Source of the DNA: Ananas comosus
Lineage: Eukaryota; Streptophyta; Magnoliopsida; Poales; Bromeliaceae
Direction of reading: 5' to 3'
Length of the DNA: 64,000 nucleotides
Assembly (NCBI RefSeq): GCF_001540865.1
Contig: NC_033623.1
Location: 9,841,591 to 9,905,590, forward strand
This document shows, one piece after another, positions 25,201 through 40,000 of the stretch. Each line of letters opens with the position of its first letter. Within the stretch, counting starts at the first letter, position 1. The position numbers were made by a program, and so were the translations under genes. Below the pieces are notes generated by a model that ran no database searches, was not told where the DNA came from, and worked only from the letters and a program-made list of their open reading frames with translations.

Positions 25201-28200
25201 AGATGATTTTCAGGCAAATCGGGAAGATGTAACTGAGATAAGAAAGTTTTGTCCAAAACTCAGCCTGAATTTAAGCGTAAGTTAGACGTAATCCGGAAGG
25301 AGCTAAATATAACTTTTCACAGAAAAAGGTTGGCTCAGGGGGAAAAAATAAGCTTCATGCAAGCAACAATGGTAAGAAAAGCACAATGCAGTTGGCCACT
25401 ACACAAAAACTCAAGGCGAGCCGCCAGAACAAATGAGCTATTAGTTCCATAATAATAGTTGATACAAAAGAGACTCAGAAGATAACCCATTTCATGCCTT
25501 ATCATAATCTCAAAACTTCCATGGATCATATAAAGTCTTATAATCTTATGTCTGAATAACACCCGTAACAACAATGCTCCAGAAAATTTCCAAAACAATG
25601 ATCAACTTCCGTAGCTGACCACGCATTATACTAGTAGGATAAATTTGCACTGTTGACTAATAAAACAATCAAATTGTGAGACTTCAGGTAGTTCTATATA
25701 TAAAATATAATAGGACTAAAAACTCTTGACCCGGCTATAGCATGTTGGGCGGTAGTTATATCTAAGAGGTTAAGAAGGTTAAGCATGCTAAAACTGGAGT
25801 AGTTCGAGGATGGGTGACCTCCCTGAGAAGTGGGGCGGGTCGGCTAAGGCTAATGAGATGAGTCTCATATTGCTAGGTGGTTGTTAGTTTCTAAACCAGG
25901 CTATAGTATTTTAGGTGGTGGCTAAGCCCAAAAGGCTAAGAGAGTTAAGCGTACTAGGAGTAGAGTAGTCCTAGGATGGATGACCTCCTAGGAAGTGGGG
26001 TGTCACAGTTGGTATCAGAGCCAATTACCAACCGGAAGAGTAAAATGAGTCTCGACTGAGCCAGAATTATACAGCGGGGAAAGCGAAACTCTCATGCTAT
26101 TGACGGTTATGGGTGGAGCGCGGTTCCCCCACAAAGTCGGTTAAGGCTAACTAGACGAGTCTCACATCGCCTAATACTTGTGAGTCTAAGCCTTACAAAG
26201 ACAGCAGGGCTTAAAAGGAAGAAGAATGTGAGACCTCAAGTAGTCCTATATATAATATATAATAGGGCTAAAACTCTTAACCCAGCTATACCATTTTGGG
26301 CGGTGGCTAGACCCAAGAAATTAAGAGAGTTAAACATGCTAGCGCTATAGTCCTAGGATAGGTGACCCCTGGGAAGTGGGGTGTCACAGTTGGTATCAGA
26401 GCCGATTACCAACCGAAAATGTGAGATGAGTCTCGGCTTAACCAGAATATACAGCGGGGAGAGCGAGACTCATACTGATGATTGTTATGGGTAGAGCGCA
26501 GCTCCCCCACAAGGTCGGTTAAGGCTAAGGAGACGAGTCTCACATCGCCTGATACTTGTGAGTCTGAGCCTGACGTGAATGTCTAGGCTTAAAGCGGGGG
26601 AGGGAGATGTGAAACCCCAGATAGCTCTATATATAAGATATAATAGAGCTAAAAATCTTAATCCGGCTATAGCATTTTGAGTGGTGGTTAGACCCAAAAG
26701 GTTAAGAGAGTTAAGCATGCTAGGACTGAAGTAGTCCTAGAATGAATAACCCCCTGGGAAGTAAGATGTCACAGTTGGTATCAGAGCCAATTATCAGCCA
26801 GAAATGTGAGATTAGTCTCGGCTGAGTCAGAATTATACGGCGGGGAGAGCGAGGCTCTCATGCTGTTGACTGTTGTGGGTGGAGCACGGCTCCCCCACAA
26901 GGCCGGTTAAAGCTAACGAGACGAGTCTCACATCATCTGATACTTGTGAGTCTGAGCCTGACGAGGATGTCAGGGCTTAAAAGGGAGAAAATGTGAGACC
27001 CCAAGTAGTCCTATATATAAGATATAATAGGGCTAAAAGCTCTTGACCCGACTATAGCATGTCCGGCAGTGGTTATACGTCTTATACCCAAGAGGTTAAG
27101 AAAGTTAAGCGTGTGCTAGAACTGGAGTAGTTCTAGCATAGGTGAACCCCCCAGGAACTGGGGCGAGTCGACTAAGTCTAGTGAGATAAATCTCATATTG
27201 TCAAGTAGTTGTAAATTTCTAAACCCAGACTATAGCATTTTGGGTGCTGGCTAGGTAGAAGAAGTTAAGAGAGTTAAGTGTGCTACGACTAGAGTAATCC
27301 TAAGATGGAAGGCCGCCTGGGAAGTGGGGCGTCACACAAATCCTGTTTCTCAATGAAATATTCTAATTGATTGTGGCGGATAAGGTTCTGTACTAAACAT
27401 TCTTGTTCTCATTCATGAGAGAATAGTAAAACTACTCCCCCAAATTTTAGATATCATTGCAAAATTTTCATGTCATATAGTGACTTCATAAATTATCAAG
27501 ATATCATCTGTTTGAAGGAAAATAAGCTTTTTTGTAAGTAATTATCTCCAAATGTCCTTTTTATCTGGCCTTTCACCTATATGGCTATATTACCATGAAG
27601 GAAAATTCAGAAATTTTAAGCATAGGCACACGTACTTAAAGAGTGCATTAAATTTGTGAATGAAAAACTAAATACAAACACTCTTCTTTGCATATCATAC
27701 CTCAGCTAATAAATAAAAGGAAAAAAAAAGAGTGATTTCACACCTGCGGATGTACCCGAATCCGTTCTCTGCAGACCATGAGCCATGCTGGCCTTGAACC
27801 ACTAAGAAACAAACCTTGATAGCCTCCCACATTATTAAATACAGTAATTCTTGGCCTACTCACAGCATTCAACATTTCTTCTCGTGTAGTGATATCAATA
27901 GAAACACGAAGAAATCTCAAATTTCTCAGCCTTGAAATGCTCATACTACTTGTGTCCGCAGAACCACGAGGGGAAACTGGATCTCCACCTTTTACAGCAT
28001 TTTCTGTACCCTCGTAAAAGTAAGCATGGTAGCAAAGAATTGTCCCATCACTCAGCATTCCAAAAAGAAAAGGACGACTGTATCGGCCAGACCACCTTTG
28101 CATAGCCAGCTCGACCACTCTCATATTCTGCACTGGTTCCTTATTTAGATAGCCTTTAGTATCAGGATATTTGTTGGGGTCTTTAGTATATGTATCCGCC

Positions 28201-31048
28201 AGATAAGTCTTTCCAGAAACAAAGTTGTCCACAGAGTAAACACTTTTAAAGCTAGGCACATCGAAAATTTCAAGTTTGCCATTTTCATAACAAACTAAAC
28301 AATATATGTCACCGTGGTCATGATATGATCCATCATTCCCATCAATTGGCTCGGCAACACCAGTAGAAAGCCATGCATCAGTGCTCGTCTTTCGAAGCCA
28401 CGGTTCCGGTCCTTTATCATGATAAAGTGTACATGCAGATATTGGTTCTGTTGAGCTTGAAAATATAGCAGGGGCATTAAGAGAAACAGTGCAAGCGGCA
28501 GGATCTGGACAAAGAAAAACAGGAACAGTAACACGTAACCATATATTAGAGGTAAATTGGAACTTCAGAAATGAAAAACAAATGGAAAAACAAGAAAAGA
28601 AGCCAATGCATGTGATCATATATAAATAAGAGAGTTACATCTTACCACTCTAATTGGTAAAAATCAACAATTGAATAGTAAACAAGTGCCATACATCAAT
28701 AAAGTAAAATCTATTCCTTTGAATTGAAAAACAAATAAAATGTTCAATAGGCAAATAGGCGAACCATTATTATCAAGCTTTCAAGAAAGGGTATTTCATC
28801 GATAGGGGATCAGAATAGAGATAAAATACCTCCAAGGAGCAATTGAATGCTTCCATCAGTCATTTTCAATAACACATAAGGATCAGCTATAGAAACAGAC
28901 GCCACTGTCGGCAATTCGCTAGACGTTTGCTCAGAATTATGTGCAACAAAATTCAATTCCTGGGTCATGTAAGAACCATCTAGTATACGTGCACCCTTTG
29001 CGTATATCTGAATAACTCGTCTCCTGCATACAATTATTATTAATGCAGAGAAGTTGAGAATGCATAGATAAACTGTAGATATACAGCTCACTATTTCAAT
29101 TATTAGAGTCTACCAGTAAAAAGATGTCCCTAACTTTTATCCTTCTTTGGTCAGTTTACAGATGCTGAAATGCATACATATTAAAGAACAGAAAAGAAAC
29201 CATTTCAGGGATGACATTTTTCTCACTAACTTTATACTAAAACATAGGATTATACCAGATGCATATTTAAGAAGAGGAAAGAAACCAGTTTCAAGCATGA
29301 CTTCCGTATTCTGTTTTTCACGTCTATGCTTATTTGCTTATAATGAATATGATATGATTAAGGAATAGAAAAGAAAATCATCAAAAATCACATATTGCAA
29401 GTTTCCATAAGGAGAATAAAAGATGAAATGCTCACCTTCCAAATAAGTTACCTGCAGCAATTGTACTTCCATGTACATAATAATCAACAGTTTCAGTAAC
29501 CTCTCCCAAATCATCAGCTGTCTCAAGAACCTTTAATCACAAAAGATGGTCAAAGAAGAACATTCAAGAGAAAAGTTGATGAAATCAATTTAAGGAATAT
29601 AAGCCGTGCGATCTGAATAGAAAACATGAAGTCTGAATGAACACTAGCTTCTATTCCATATTGCAATGCTCATTTGAGCCACTACATGGACGATTAAGAA
29701 AAAAACAATATGATTTCTACAAGCACAAGAAAAAAAAATTTATAGGGCAGCAAGGTAAAATGCAACAAAAGTAGCTATTTATTAGTTTGACTAAACAAAA
29801 AAACAACGGATAATTCAGCAAGCATGGAGGAATAAACTTTGAAAGAAAAAAAAAAAATAGAATTTCGTCTGTAACAAGGAAAGAATAGTGAAAAAATAGG
29901 GCAAAATTAAGGAAAGATTAGGACCAGCAATTCTTATCGTTCAGCACCAGGGAATAGCCACAAAGAGACATGCATTAACTGAAACTTACAGGATTGACTA
30001 TATTTGTATATCACCTTGAAAGAATACTATGTGCACATAAAACTTAGGCACTTCTACATGATATCAAAGTAAAACATTTTATATAACTGAAGAGAAGTGT
30101 TAAGCAAATAAAACAAGCATGGTTGCTAGTTCTTTTAGCTAAAAGCTGAAAAAGGTACTCTAGCAGTCAAAAGCAGTCACAAGCTGGTATAAGAACCAAC
30201 ATAACCATCAGAGAAAGGATGTTGATCGAATCTAAGTAATAAAAGTTCTCAAGAAAAACGGAATATGCAGCTATAATAGAAATTCCAAAAGGTACCAAAT
30301 ACTCAACTACAAGGTGAAAAAGGTATGTAAAAGCAAGCCCACATGTTCTGAGTTAGAACCAACAAAGATTCCATAAAGAGGAAATACTTTTGAGTGCGCC
30401 AAAGATGTCTAATCAACAATACCAATAGAGGCAGAATACGTAAATATAATGAACTGTAAATTATTAATGCATGCCATCCTTATACTGTTAAAACTTTGCT
30501 CCTCAGATACCAGTTACGAAGCTGAGCACAAGAACTGGTTTCACAGCGCAAAGAAACCCTAATAGCAATTGAACTTTTAAGTTACCATTGTACGACTCTC
30601 CAGGCTTATTATAAGATATGCATGATATTCATCATTCTCTGTCATTGTTTTAGAAGAATCAGTTGCATGACCGCGTGAGCTTTTATGGTATACAGTCCAT
30701 ATCCCCTTGCAGCCAGCTAACACCACCTGCACATGGCGTACTTAATATTTGTAAGTACTCTCAAAAAAAAGCACAAAAGAATATATTGAATTTTCTTCAG
30801 GATTAGCTCCCCGCGTTGGCCATCTTGTCATCTGAGAAGCAATGCTATTATAATGACATTATTAAAAAAAGAAGAGTAAAGCTGAATGCTTTTCCTTTTG
30901 CATCGCGAAAAGCAGCATGAAAGACATCCGAAAGGAATTCAAGAGCCATAAGAGGCATTAGACTCAATACAGATATTGTCGAAAATAAAATCTGGGTATT
31001 ACTATCATATTTCTAGTAGAAAACTTTGCTGTGTAGGAAAAGAGAGCG

Positions 31049-31089
<41 letters not shown>

Positions 31090-34000
31090 AACAATAAAAA
31101 TAGCTCTCAACACGTTGAAGCAACCTTCAGTGTCAGTTCATGCTAAAGAAATTATTTAGGATACCTCGGTAATCAGCTCAGGGCGAATTGATTGTTGGAG
31201 AACACAAAGGGCTCCATTTTTTCCATGACCGGAACAGCATACCTGAAATGACTCCCATGAGATAGGAGATCAATTAACTATTACAAGACAAGAAAAGATG
31301 GCTGTAGTGAAACATTATAAGGCAGTTAAACACAGAAATGAAAGATAGATCTAGAGAGAGAGAGAGATAGGCATGATGGAGACAAACACTAATGCAAGTA
31401 AAAATGTTTTCTATAGATACCTCCAGTGACAATATAACTTATCATTACTACTAAAGCACCTTGCCAGCAGAAAATTTAAAATTTCAATCAAAACGTAATG
31501 CTTAGATTAAATGACGTACTTAACATAAGTTGCATATGAGATTTTGTTAATCCCAGGAAGAATTTAAATCCCATTTCTTGACAAAAGAAAATCTTGCAGA
31601 CAATCAAGTTTGATGCACCAAAAAGGGCGATGGAGCACAGAGCAACTAGAATTCTCATGGCCAAAAAAGAAAAACGATATAGGGATCAAGTCACTAACCA
31701 ACTCATAGTTGCTCTGCTTAGCAAGTCCTGTGGAATTGGGATCTGCATTGATCCTTAAACCATAAGAAAAATCCTTCAACGGGCCAACATTAATTAACGA
31801 ATCTCTAACCGCGAATGAGAAGGACTTCTGCATCACACAGTAGATGAAAGTAAATAAGTTGAAGTTGGATAATTACATACCCACCTGGGGTGCTTTCAAA
31901 AGCACAAAGTCCTTAGTACTGTCAACTTGTTGGCCCTTTAATCAAACATATTGACCCTTTGGATCCTGCACAGTAGGCGGGCCCATCATGAGCCACCATT
32001 GTTGACTTTTTATCCAATGGCCAAAGGCTTGATCAAGGGCCCAAAACTTATAAGCACCAAGGACTTGATGCTTCTAAAAGCATTCCGGCTCAATACTGTA
32101 GATATATATATAGTCCTGCTAGGGTGCTTTCGATAGAACATAAATAGTGCACGCTACCAACTTTTTAGCCCTTAGATGCAATACCATTCCACCTACCACT
32201 AAACCCTAAGTATCCAAGGGTTAAAAAGTTGGTAAAGTTGGTAGCAAGCACTATTCATGTGCTATTAGAAGCACTCCAGATAAGCTCTCTCTCTCTCTCT
32301 CTATATATATATAAATATGCGCATACATATACAAATATATACATATACATAATTATGTATATATATGTATATGTATGTATATATATCAAGGGTTTAAGTG
32401 CCCGTCGGTACGGGCCGTATCCACCGTGCCAACAAGATATTGGCACGATACAGACAAGTGCCGATAGCACAGCTCAAAACTCTCTATTCTTTAAATTAGT
32501 AAGTAATTTCCTCAATAAAGTTTAAAAGATGTGATAAAAAGACATAATAAATAGTTAGAATATTTTGTTGCTAAAGAAAATAAATATTTCATACTATTAT
32601 GTGTCGGCACACAAGAATTTTTTTGACCGGCACGCATCGGCATGCACCGTGCCGAACCGTGCCAGCAAGTTTCCGGCACGACCCCGTGCCACGGGACTTA
32701 AATCCTTGGTACATATATATGTATATATATATACACCAAGGATTTAAGTGCCCATCGGCACGGGCCGTATCCACCGTGCCGTACCGTGCCAACAAGATAT
32801 TGGCACGATACAGACCCCGTGCCGATGGCACAACTCAAAACCCTCTATCCTTTAAATTAGTAAGTAATTTCCTTAATAAAGTTCAAAAGATGTGATAAAA
32901 AGACATAATAAATAGTTAGAATATTTTGTTGCTAAAGAAAATAAATATTTCATGCTATTATGTGTCGGCACACAAGAATTTTTTTGACCGGCACGCATCA
33001 GCACAACTCGGCGCACACCGTGACGTACCGTGCCGGCAAGTTTCCGGCACGACCCCGTGCCACGGCACTTAAATCCTTTATACATACATACATATTACAT
33101 ACATATACATACATATATATATATACATATATATACATACATATATATATACACACACACACACACATATATATATGTATATGTATGTATGCATGAGTTG
33201 AGTTTAAATAAAAATAGAATCAATAGTCAATGGGGATAGCCGATTGAACTTCTGAAACAGCGGTGAATAGACTGGACCGGCAACAAAGAGCATAAAAAGC
33301 AGAGTGTCTATCAAAATTAATACATAACAAGAATGGGCAAACCATTTAACTTAATCCATATACCTGTGCTGACTCTGAACTGTTCGGAGCATTATTATAC
33401 AAAGACAGCTCCTCAACACTGGTAACATCTTGTAAAGCATCTGAAGACATCCTTCTTAATCGCTTTGCTGAAGGGACATCACCATCAATATCAGTAGCCT
33501 GCTTTATGAATATGAGTGAGAATTAAAGAGCAGCTTCAGAGTTGAAGCAATGGATCCATAGGTGCAGATTTGTGCAGAAGCAACCATTGCTTCAGAGTTG
33601 AAGCAATGGAAATCTGAAGCACTTTAAGAGAAATATATATATATAAATATACACACCAGCTGACTATACGTGCAAATGCACATAACAATTATTTTAATTT
33701 TTCTCAAGTCAATATAAATTTGTATATCATATTTATCCAAAAATTTACAAAAAAAATTATATTTTATAAATTTATATGTTATATATAAATTGTTAATTCA
33801 AATTTGATATCAAAAATTAAATTAAGTTCACGATTTAAACTCAAATTTAAATTTTAATGTAAAATAAATGGATAGAAATGTTATTTTTTAATAGATTGAT
33901 CATAACCATTTGTTTTTATTTGAAATATTTTTAACAAATTGATCATAACCGTTCGTAGAATTGAATTTATAGATGGATATGAATGTTTTTTTTAATAGAT

Positions 34001-37000
34001 TGATCATAACTGTTCATTCTTATTTGAGATATTTTTTAACAAATTGATCATAACCGTTCATAGGAAATATTCTTTTCTTCCTTTTTGATTCCGTCTGTCA
34101 TTCCTATACGCTTTTATATATAGAATAGATATATATACAAAACAGATTTTTCTACCTGTACTACCTAAGAATTCACATTATCAACCTGTCAATAGTAGGT
34201 AACAGTGCGACGACACCTTGTCTATAGACTTCTCTTATATGTGAGTAAGACTATCGGAGTAATATGAAAAATCACAACCATAATACCAATGAAACTAAGA
34301 AGAAAAGAGAAAAGCAATTAGTTGAAAAAAAAAGGTCAAGTTATATCAATAGAAATGATGCATTATGAGGAACATTTTATACTTCCACCTCATCTTTCAC
34401 TTGGCTAGAAGTTGGCACTGACGTCCCGCAGCTATATTGCACAAGGAGGCTGTCTCCCAGGCGACTGCCAAGGAAGAAGAATGAACTCCCAATAGTTGTC
34501 AAACCCTTAACAGAAATAAGATACAAGCATCAGAGAAGCATTAGAATGCAGAGAAAAATTTTTATGTCCAATAATTAATGTACAGAGCAGTTTTAAGTGT
34601 TAGCAATACTGAAGATGAAATAACAAACCGAGGTCAAAACTGAAGCTTTGGATTTCACAAGATCAAGTCTCTGCACAATTCTACAAGAAAGAAAAAAAAG
34701 AAAAAAGGGTTGTAAGATACACCAAACACAGCACAGTAGTGAATATACAGAATCCCAAGCGATGTAGCTAAATGAAGCAAGCAATTAACTATTACGTCTT
34801 TAACTTCCCAAGCAAAGTTTTGGGATTATACCTTCCATCATAGACCAAGGTGAGCAATAGTAATTCTCCAGTCTTTGATGAGAACATAGCAACATCATGT
34901 GATAACCATGTTGCATGAGCTGCATCAAGCTCCACAGCGAAGTTCGATTTAGGCATTTCAAGACTGAAACATTTAAAAGCAATTCATAGAAAGCAGCATC
35001 AACCAAATTTCAAATATATCTAAAGCTCAGAAATATGAAGCAGTACAAAATAGAACAGCATGTAATCATATACATACAAGCATACATACAACGCGAACAA
35101 ATGTACATGTAGATGCTGATATACACGTATACATATACATACAAGTACGGTCTGCCATGGACAGAATATTGCCTCTGCCAAATTTTATCAGTTAACTACC
35201 ACCAGTCAAACGGAGAGATATACATTAACTATTTAGAAATTTAGGATGCTGAAAATATATGGCAGAAGGAAAAAAACATGAAATTCTAAAACCCCCATGT
35301 CACAAGATATATTTCTCAATGCCCTTAAATGCAATAAAAAGCAGAGCATAGCATGTTGTAGTGCAGTATTACAAGGCCAACTGTAGCATTCCCATAGCTT
35401 ACGGGAAATGGAACTTAAGAAAACAATAAACCGATCCATACCTTCATAGATAATACGAAACAATGTGAAAAAAATTACAAGGGAACACCAAAACAGTAGC
35501 ATATTAATTGTATCTTAGTTGGCAATACAAAAACAAGTAATAAAACGAATCAAAACCTGCCATCCGGCTGCGATGAGAAACTGTTGAGACTCAGAGAGCA
35601 AGATGCGGACTGCAAGAATCACAATTAGAAAACATTTAAGAATAGGCAAGAGTTAAGAGAGCCAAACAGGAAAAATGATAAAAACAATGATAAAAACAAT
35701 TATAGTTTGTAATCTTCAAACAGATTTCTGAGAACTGGACCTGACTGTGATAGTGTATGGAGTTTGCACAGATCACAAGAACACCGCCAATTGGTGAAGG
35801 CACCGCAAGAAGTTTGTATGCATCATGTGGAAGATTCTGAAGGAAGCATCGAATTCATTTAGTTTTTTAATTTCAAATGTGCTTAAAAAGATGATGGAAA
35901 CAAGAATTTAAACATATAATCTTATTTGCACTTAGAAGGCTAAACATGGGTGATATGTGTGAAAATATGGCGAGTTTCATGACCAAAATGGCATTGGATA
36001 TACAGAAGATGGTATATACCATGAAAAGAGTTGCAACATATACAAAACTAAAGAATGAAAATTGCTGAGTTCGAGGTAGCCTCTGCATTTTGAAAGCAGG
36101 TCAAAATTTATATATAAGGCAAAAGTACAGTAAAACAACTTCCAGTAAAAGTTACTTACAGATGCAGACCATATCATCGGATGTTGTTTCAAAGTTGTGC
36201 TGACGCTAAGCGCAGAAATCATGCATGTGTGGTGCTTCCATGAGATACGGCCAGCCCATGTAGGCTCTCTTTCATGAAGTATAACCATAACAGGCTCAAT
36301 ATAACCTGTTGAGGAAAGGGGTCACAAGAAATACTCATTAAGGAACCACAGAATCACTAAGGAAAAGAGAAATTTAAGAAGTATCTCGAGTAAAAACAGT
36401 GAACATTTCCGTACGATCCAAACCTTATATAAAATTCTCATCGGTATGGAAATTTGAGCAGCAACAGTTAAACAACTGGAATAAACTGTCCAAAAATTTC
36501 AGCTTGACGAAACAAAAGAGAAAAGAAGCCATTTAAAAACTAAAGAAAGTCTTGTCAAGCAATCTTCTGATAGTAGACTACTGGCTCCAAAAAAAAAAAG
36601 TACACAAAGAAACCTAATTTCTATAATGAATTCCAATTTCAACAAAGAGGGAAGTAAAAGTATTTCAAGGTTAAAATATGAGAACCAGAGGATGAAAAAA
36701 TGAAGGAGAAGGAAAAGCCCATGGCAGAAGTCACAAATCAATTGCATCCTCTGAAAAAACTAGTCAGCCACCTCTTTTTAACCAAAAGCAAGTCCAGAGT
36801 GCATTTGGAATCTAAATAAGAGCAGAATTTAGCATTTACACCTCGTTTCTATCTTCATGGCCGGTTAGTTCAGGCTAAATGAACCTCAAAGATCTTAATT
36901 TAAACTTAGAGTAAAGAACCGAAGCACTGTATATCACTAAAAGCAATATAACTGAAGTACTATATTACTAAAAGCATCTAACAAATCTGAGAGAGAGAGT

Positions 37001-40000
37001 ACAGATGAAACCAGCGACAAAGAATGATTATCTCAATGAAAAATACAGGATGCCGAAGACAGCTAGTTCGTTTGCCTTTAACACAAGACAGCAGAAGAGG
37101 TACAAGAACTGTCACATGTTCAACAACAGAAAATGTTGGAGCATACATGACAGAAGTAGGTTTTAACTGTTAGTAGTTACCCGATTATCATCTTAGACTT
37201 GCAATCCCTCAAATTCTCTTGATTTTAGGGATTCACAGTGATCAATGTAGCTAAAAGAAGCACATCTCAATGCTTGTCCCACTCCAAATAAGGTAAAACG
37301 TGAAGTAATTACAAAATTAGGAAACAGTGTTTGAAAGTTAAAAGATAACCTGCCAACAAAAGAAAGGAAAAGCAACAGATAGTTTTGAACTTCTGAAGAC
37401 ACTTTCATGATGTCTTCAATAAATAAATGGAAGTCAAACAAAACAAGTATTCAACCAAATGTTGATAGAGATAGAGTGGTTTACCATGTACGAATGTGAA
37501 ATCTTTGACATGATTCATGTCTAATTCACGCAAATTAATCACATAAGATGACTCAATACGAACAGAGATAGTGCCTCCAGCACTGTTAGGCTCATCATCT
37601 CCAACTAAACTCTGCCCAGCCTAATAAGGAGTTTTGAGACTAATAAGCAATTTTAACACCAAGACAATAAAATATTTAGATACTAAAAATAATAAAATCA
37701 CAAATTCCAAGAAGAGTGTTGAGTCAAAAAAAGGATTCATCAGTTCTTCAATAAGTAAAGAAAATTACAACCTGTACTATCTTACTCGTATAAATCTCAA
37801 AAACAAGATGCAAAGTATTAGTAGCAAATGAGTAAATGACCAATGTGAAATTTCATGAACAACATAAAAGAAAAGGTAAACGTACAGAATTTACCGGATA
37901 TGGACCATTTTGAATCAGCTACCCAACATTTCAAAATTTTGATTTTACTATCCAAACTTTTGTTTGATTTGAGTCAATCAATAATACTTTAACTTCAAAA
38001 TTGAGGCTAACTGCTTACTTTAATGAGTTTATAGTTGCAAGAATTGCATAAAGTATACTAACTAAACCTGTAAAGATAAACAACGGATTTAAATTTTGAA
38101 GTCAAAGTGCCGTTGACTAACTCAAATCAAACAGATTGAAAAGGTTGGGTAGTAAAATTAAAATTTTGAAAGGTTGGGTAGCCAACTCAAAATGTTCCAT
38201 AGTTCAGGAATGGTTTGTATATTTTTACCCAAAAAAAATATGAAGTATCAAACATGTACTTTTGGCTACTATAATTGGCGCAATGTATCATTATTTCAAC
38301 ACCATCTAATAAATACATAGAATAAATACAAAATTATTAGTCGTAGAGAATACACGTAATCAACATTTTGTTACACAATATTAGGAAATTGCAGGGGAGG
38401 CGCTTCAAGTAGGAAACAACACCTGAGCAGCTTTAAGAATAATCATTTGAAGCCCATAAACAAGTGCTCCACCACATCGGCCTGAGGGATCGGCCTTTAC
38501 AATAGGACCACGGGCAAACGACTCCCTGCCTCTTTTCAGGTACTGCCAGTCTGGCCCTTCAAAACAGTGCATGGAACTGCAAAAATAGAGAATCACAGTG
38601 CGCAGCTATATATCTTGAAAGTACATGTGCCCAACAAGAATATTTAGGACCTATTCTTATCATAGTGTGTATTGTTGTTTGATGAAGTGTTACTTAAATA
38701 GTATTATCCAATTTCTGTAGGAGAAGCATATGCTCCAAATTGGCACTTCTAGACTTAGAATCTCATTCCAGTTTCCGCTATAGTAGAAGTTCCAAACTTT
38801 TCCATTTGCCAAACACTCTACTAGAGAGAAAAATGTTGATGTCTTTCCCAAAATGTAATGACTCTATGCGTGATTAGTAATAATGATCCACATAAAAGAG
38901 CTTGCAGCTGAAAGAAGAAGCAAAAATGGGGCCAAATATGAGACTTCTAAAAATTTGTAAGTAGAGATAACATAAAAACTAGCTGAACATGCAGGGTGTA
39001 TTTCTCTTAACAAGAGGATACGAAAAAAAAAAAAAAATAAAAAAAATGAGCGGGTCCCACATGTCAGTGTCATGTTCCTAGCATGTGACCATTATAAAAG
39101 GTGTACTTTATTGGTTATATATATATATATATTGTGATCAAGAAGAGACAATTCAATTTCAAAGAACACTAGTCCACTGAGGTAAATTCCTGTGCAATTT
39201 GACTTGAAGCTTGTATAGCAAAGTAGCAAACTGATGTACAATATCAGGAAAGATGTAAAAGGGAAAAAATAATAATTTATTAGTTAAATCCAACTATATC
39301 ATTATGTGATTTATTTCTCATAGCAGGACAAAATGAACTCTGAGATACTTCTAGCGAACTAATATACAATTTTAAAGGGACATTACNGGTGCCTTGGCCT
39401 ATTGATGCAGCATGACAAGTAGTGGAGTAACTTGCATGGCTTACTGTCCATCCCAAATAATAGCTTGAGACAGGATATCCTTTGGATTATTTCTAGTACA
39501 TTTTAATCTTTTTGATTGATGATTATCTCTGTTATCATCCATTTGGAGTATTGGACAATCTATTCTTTATTCTTGTAAACTTGTGAGACAAAAATGAAGT
39601 TTTAATGCTCTTAGTTGCTGACTTTGGCCTTATTTTTCAATTTTCAGTGTAGCATGTGCGACTTTTTAATGTTTTAATAGACAGAGACATTTAACACCTT
39701 GACTTTGAGGAGGTGAAATAGCCAAAATTTGCACTCTGTAAGGATGTGGAAGCTGTCATAGATCTGAGGTGTTTAGGAGTAAGATGCTGGTAATTTTGAA
39801 AACGCCAGCACTAGACTCCCAATATAATGAGTCCCTGTGCATGTGCTATATATACGTTGTCATACTGAATTTTCGATAGAGATTTGACTCTTTTACGCTT
39901 TTAAAGAACTCTATATTGAAGAAGGCCTACTTGGCAAGTACTGTTTCTCATAGCAGGACAAAATGAACTCTGAGATACTTCTAGCGAACTAATATACAAT

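Larger units (their letters stand above)
18194..29883. repeat. Right arm of 11.7 kb inverted repeat
   Basis: Reverse complement of 5101-16790. This arm is continuous with the rest of the CPSF160 gene (exon 14 and upstream, from 30586), so it is the native locus. The other arm is the duplicate or artefact. The repeat stops at 29883/29884, inside intron 14, with no sequence feature at that point on this side. Confidence 0.95.

Noticed and set aside
25675..27336. True 5S rRNA gene cluster
   Set aside because: The 5S-like blocks are partial and diverged, and lie within TG...CA LTRs with primer sites, so they belong to Cassandra TRIMs and not to rDNA.
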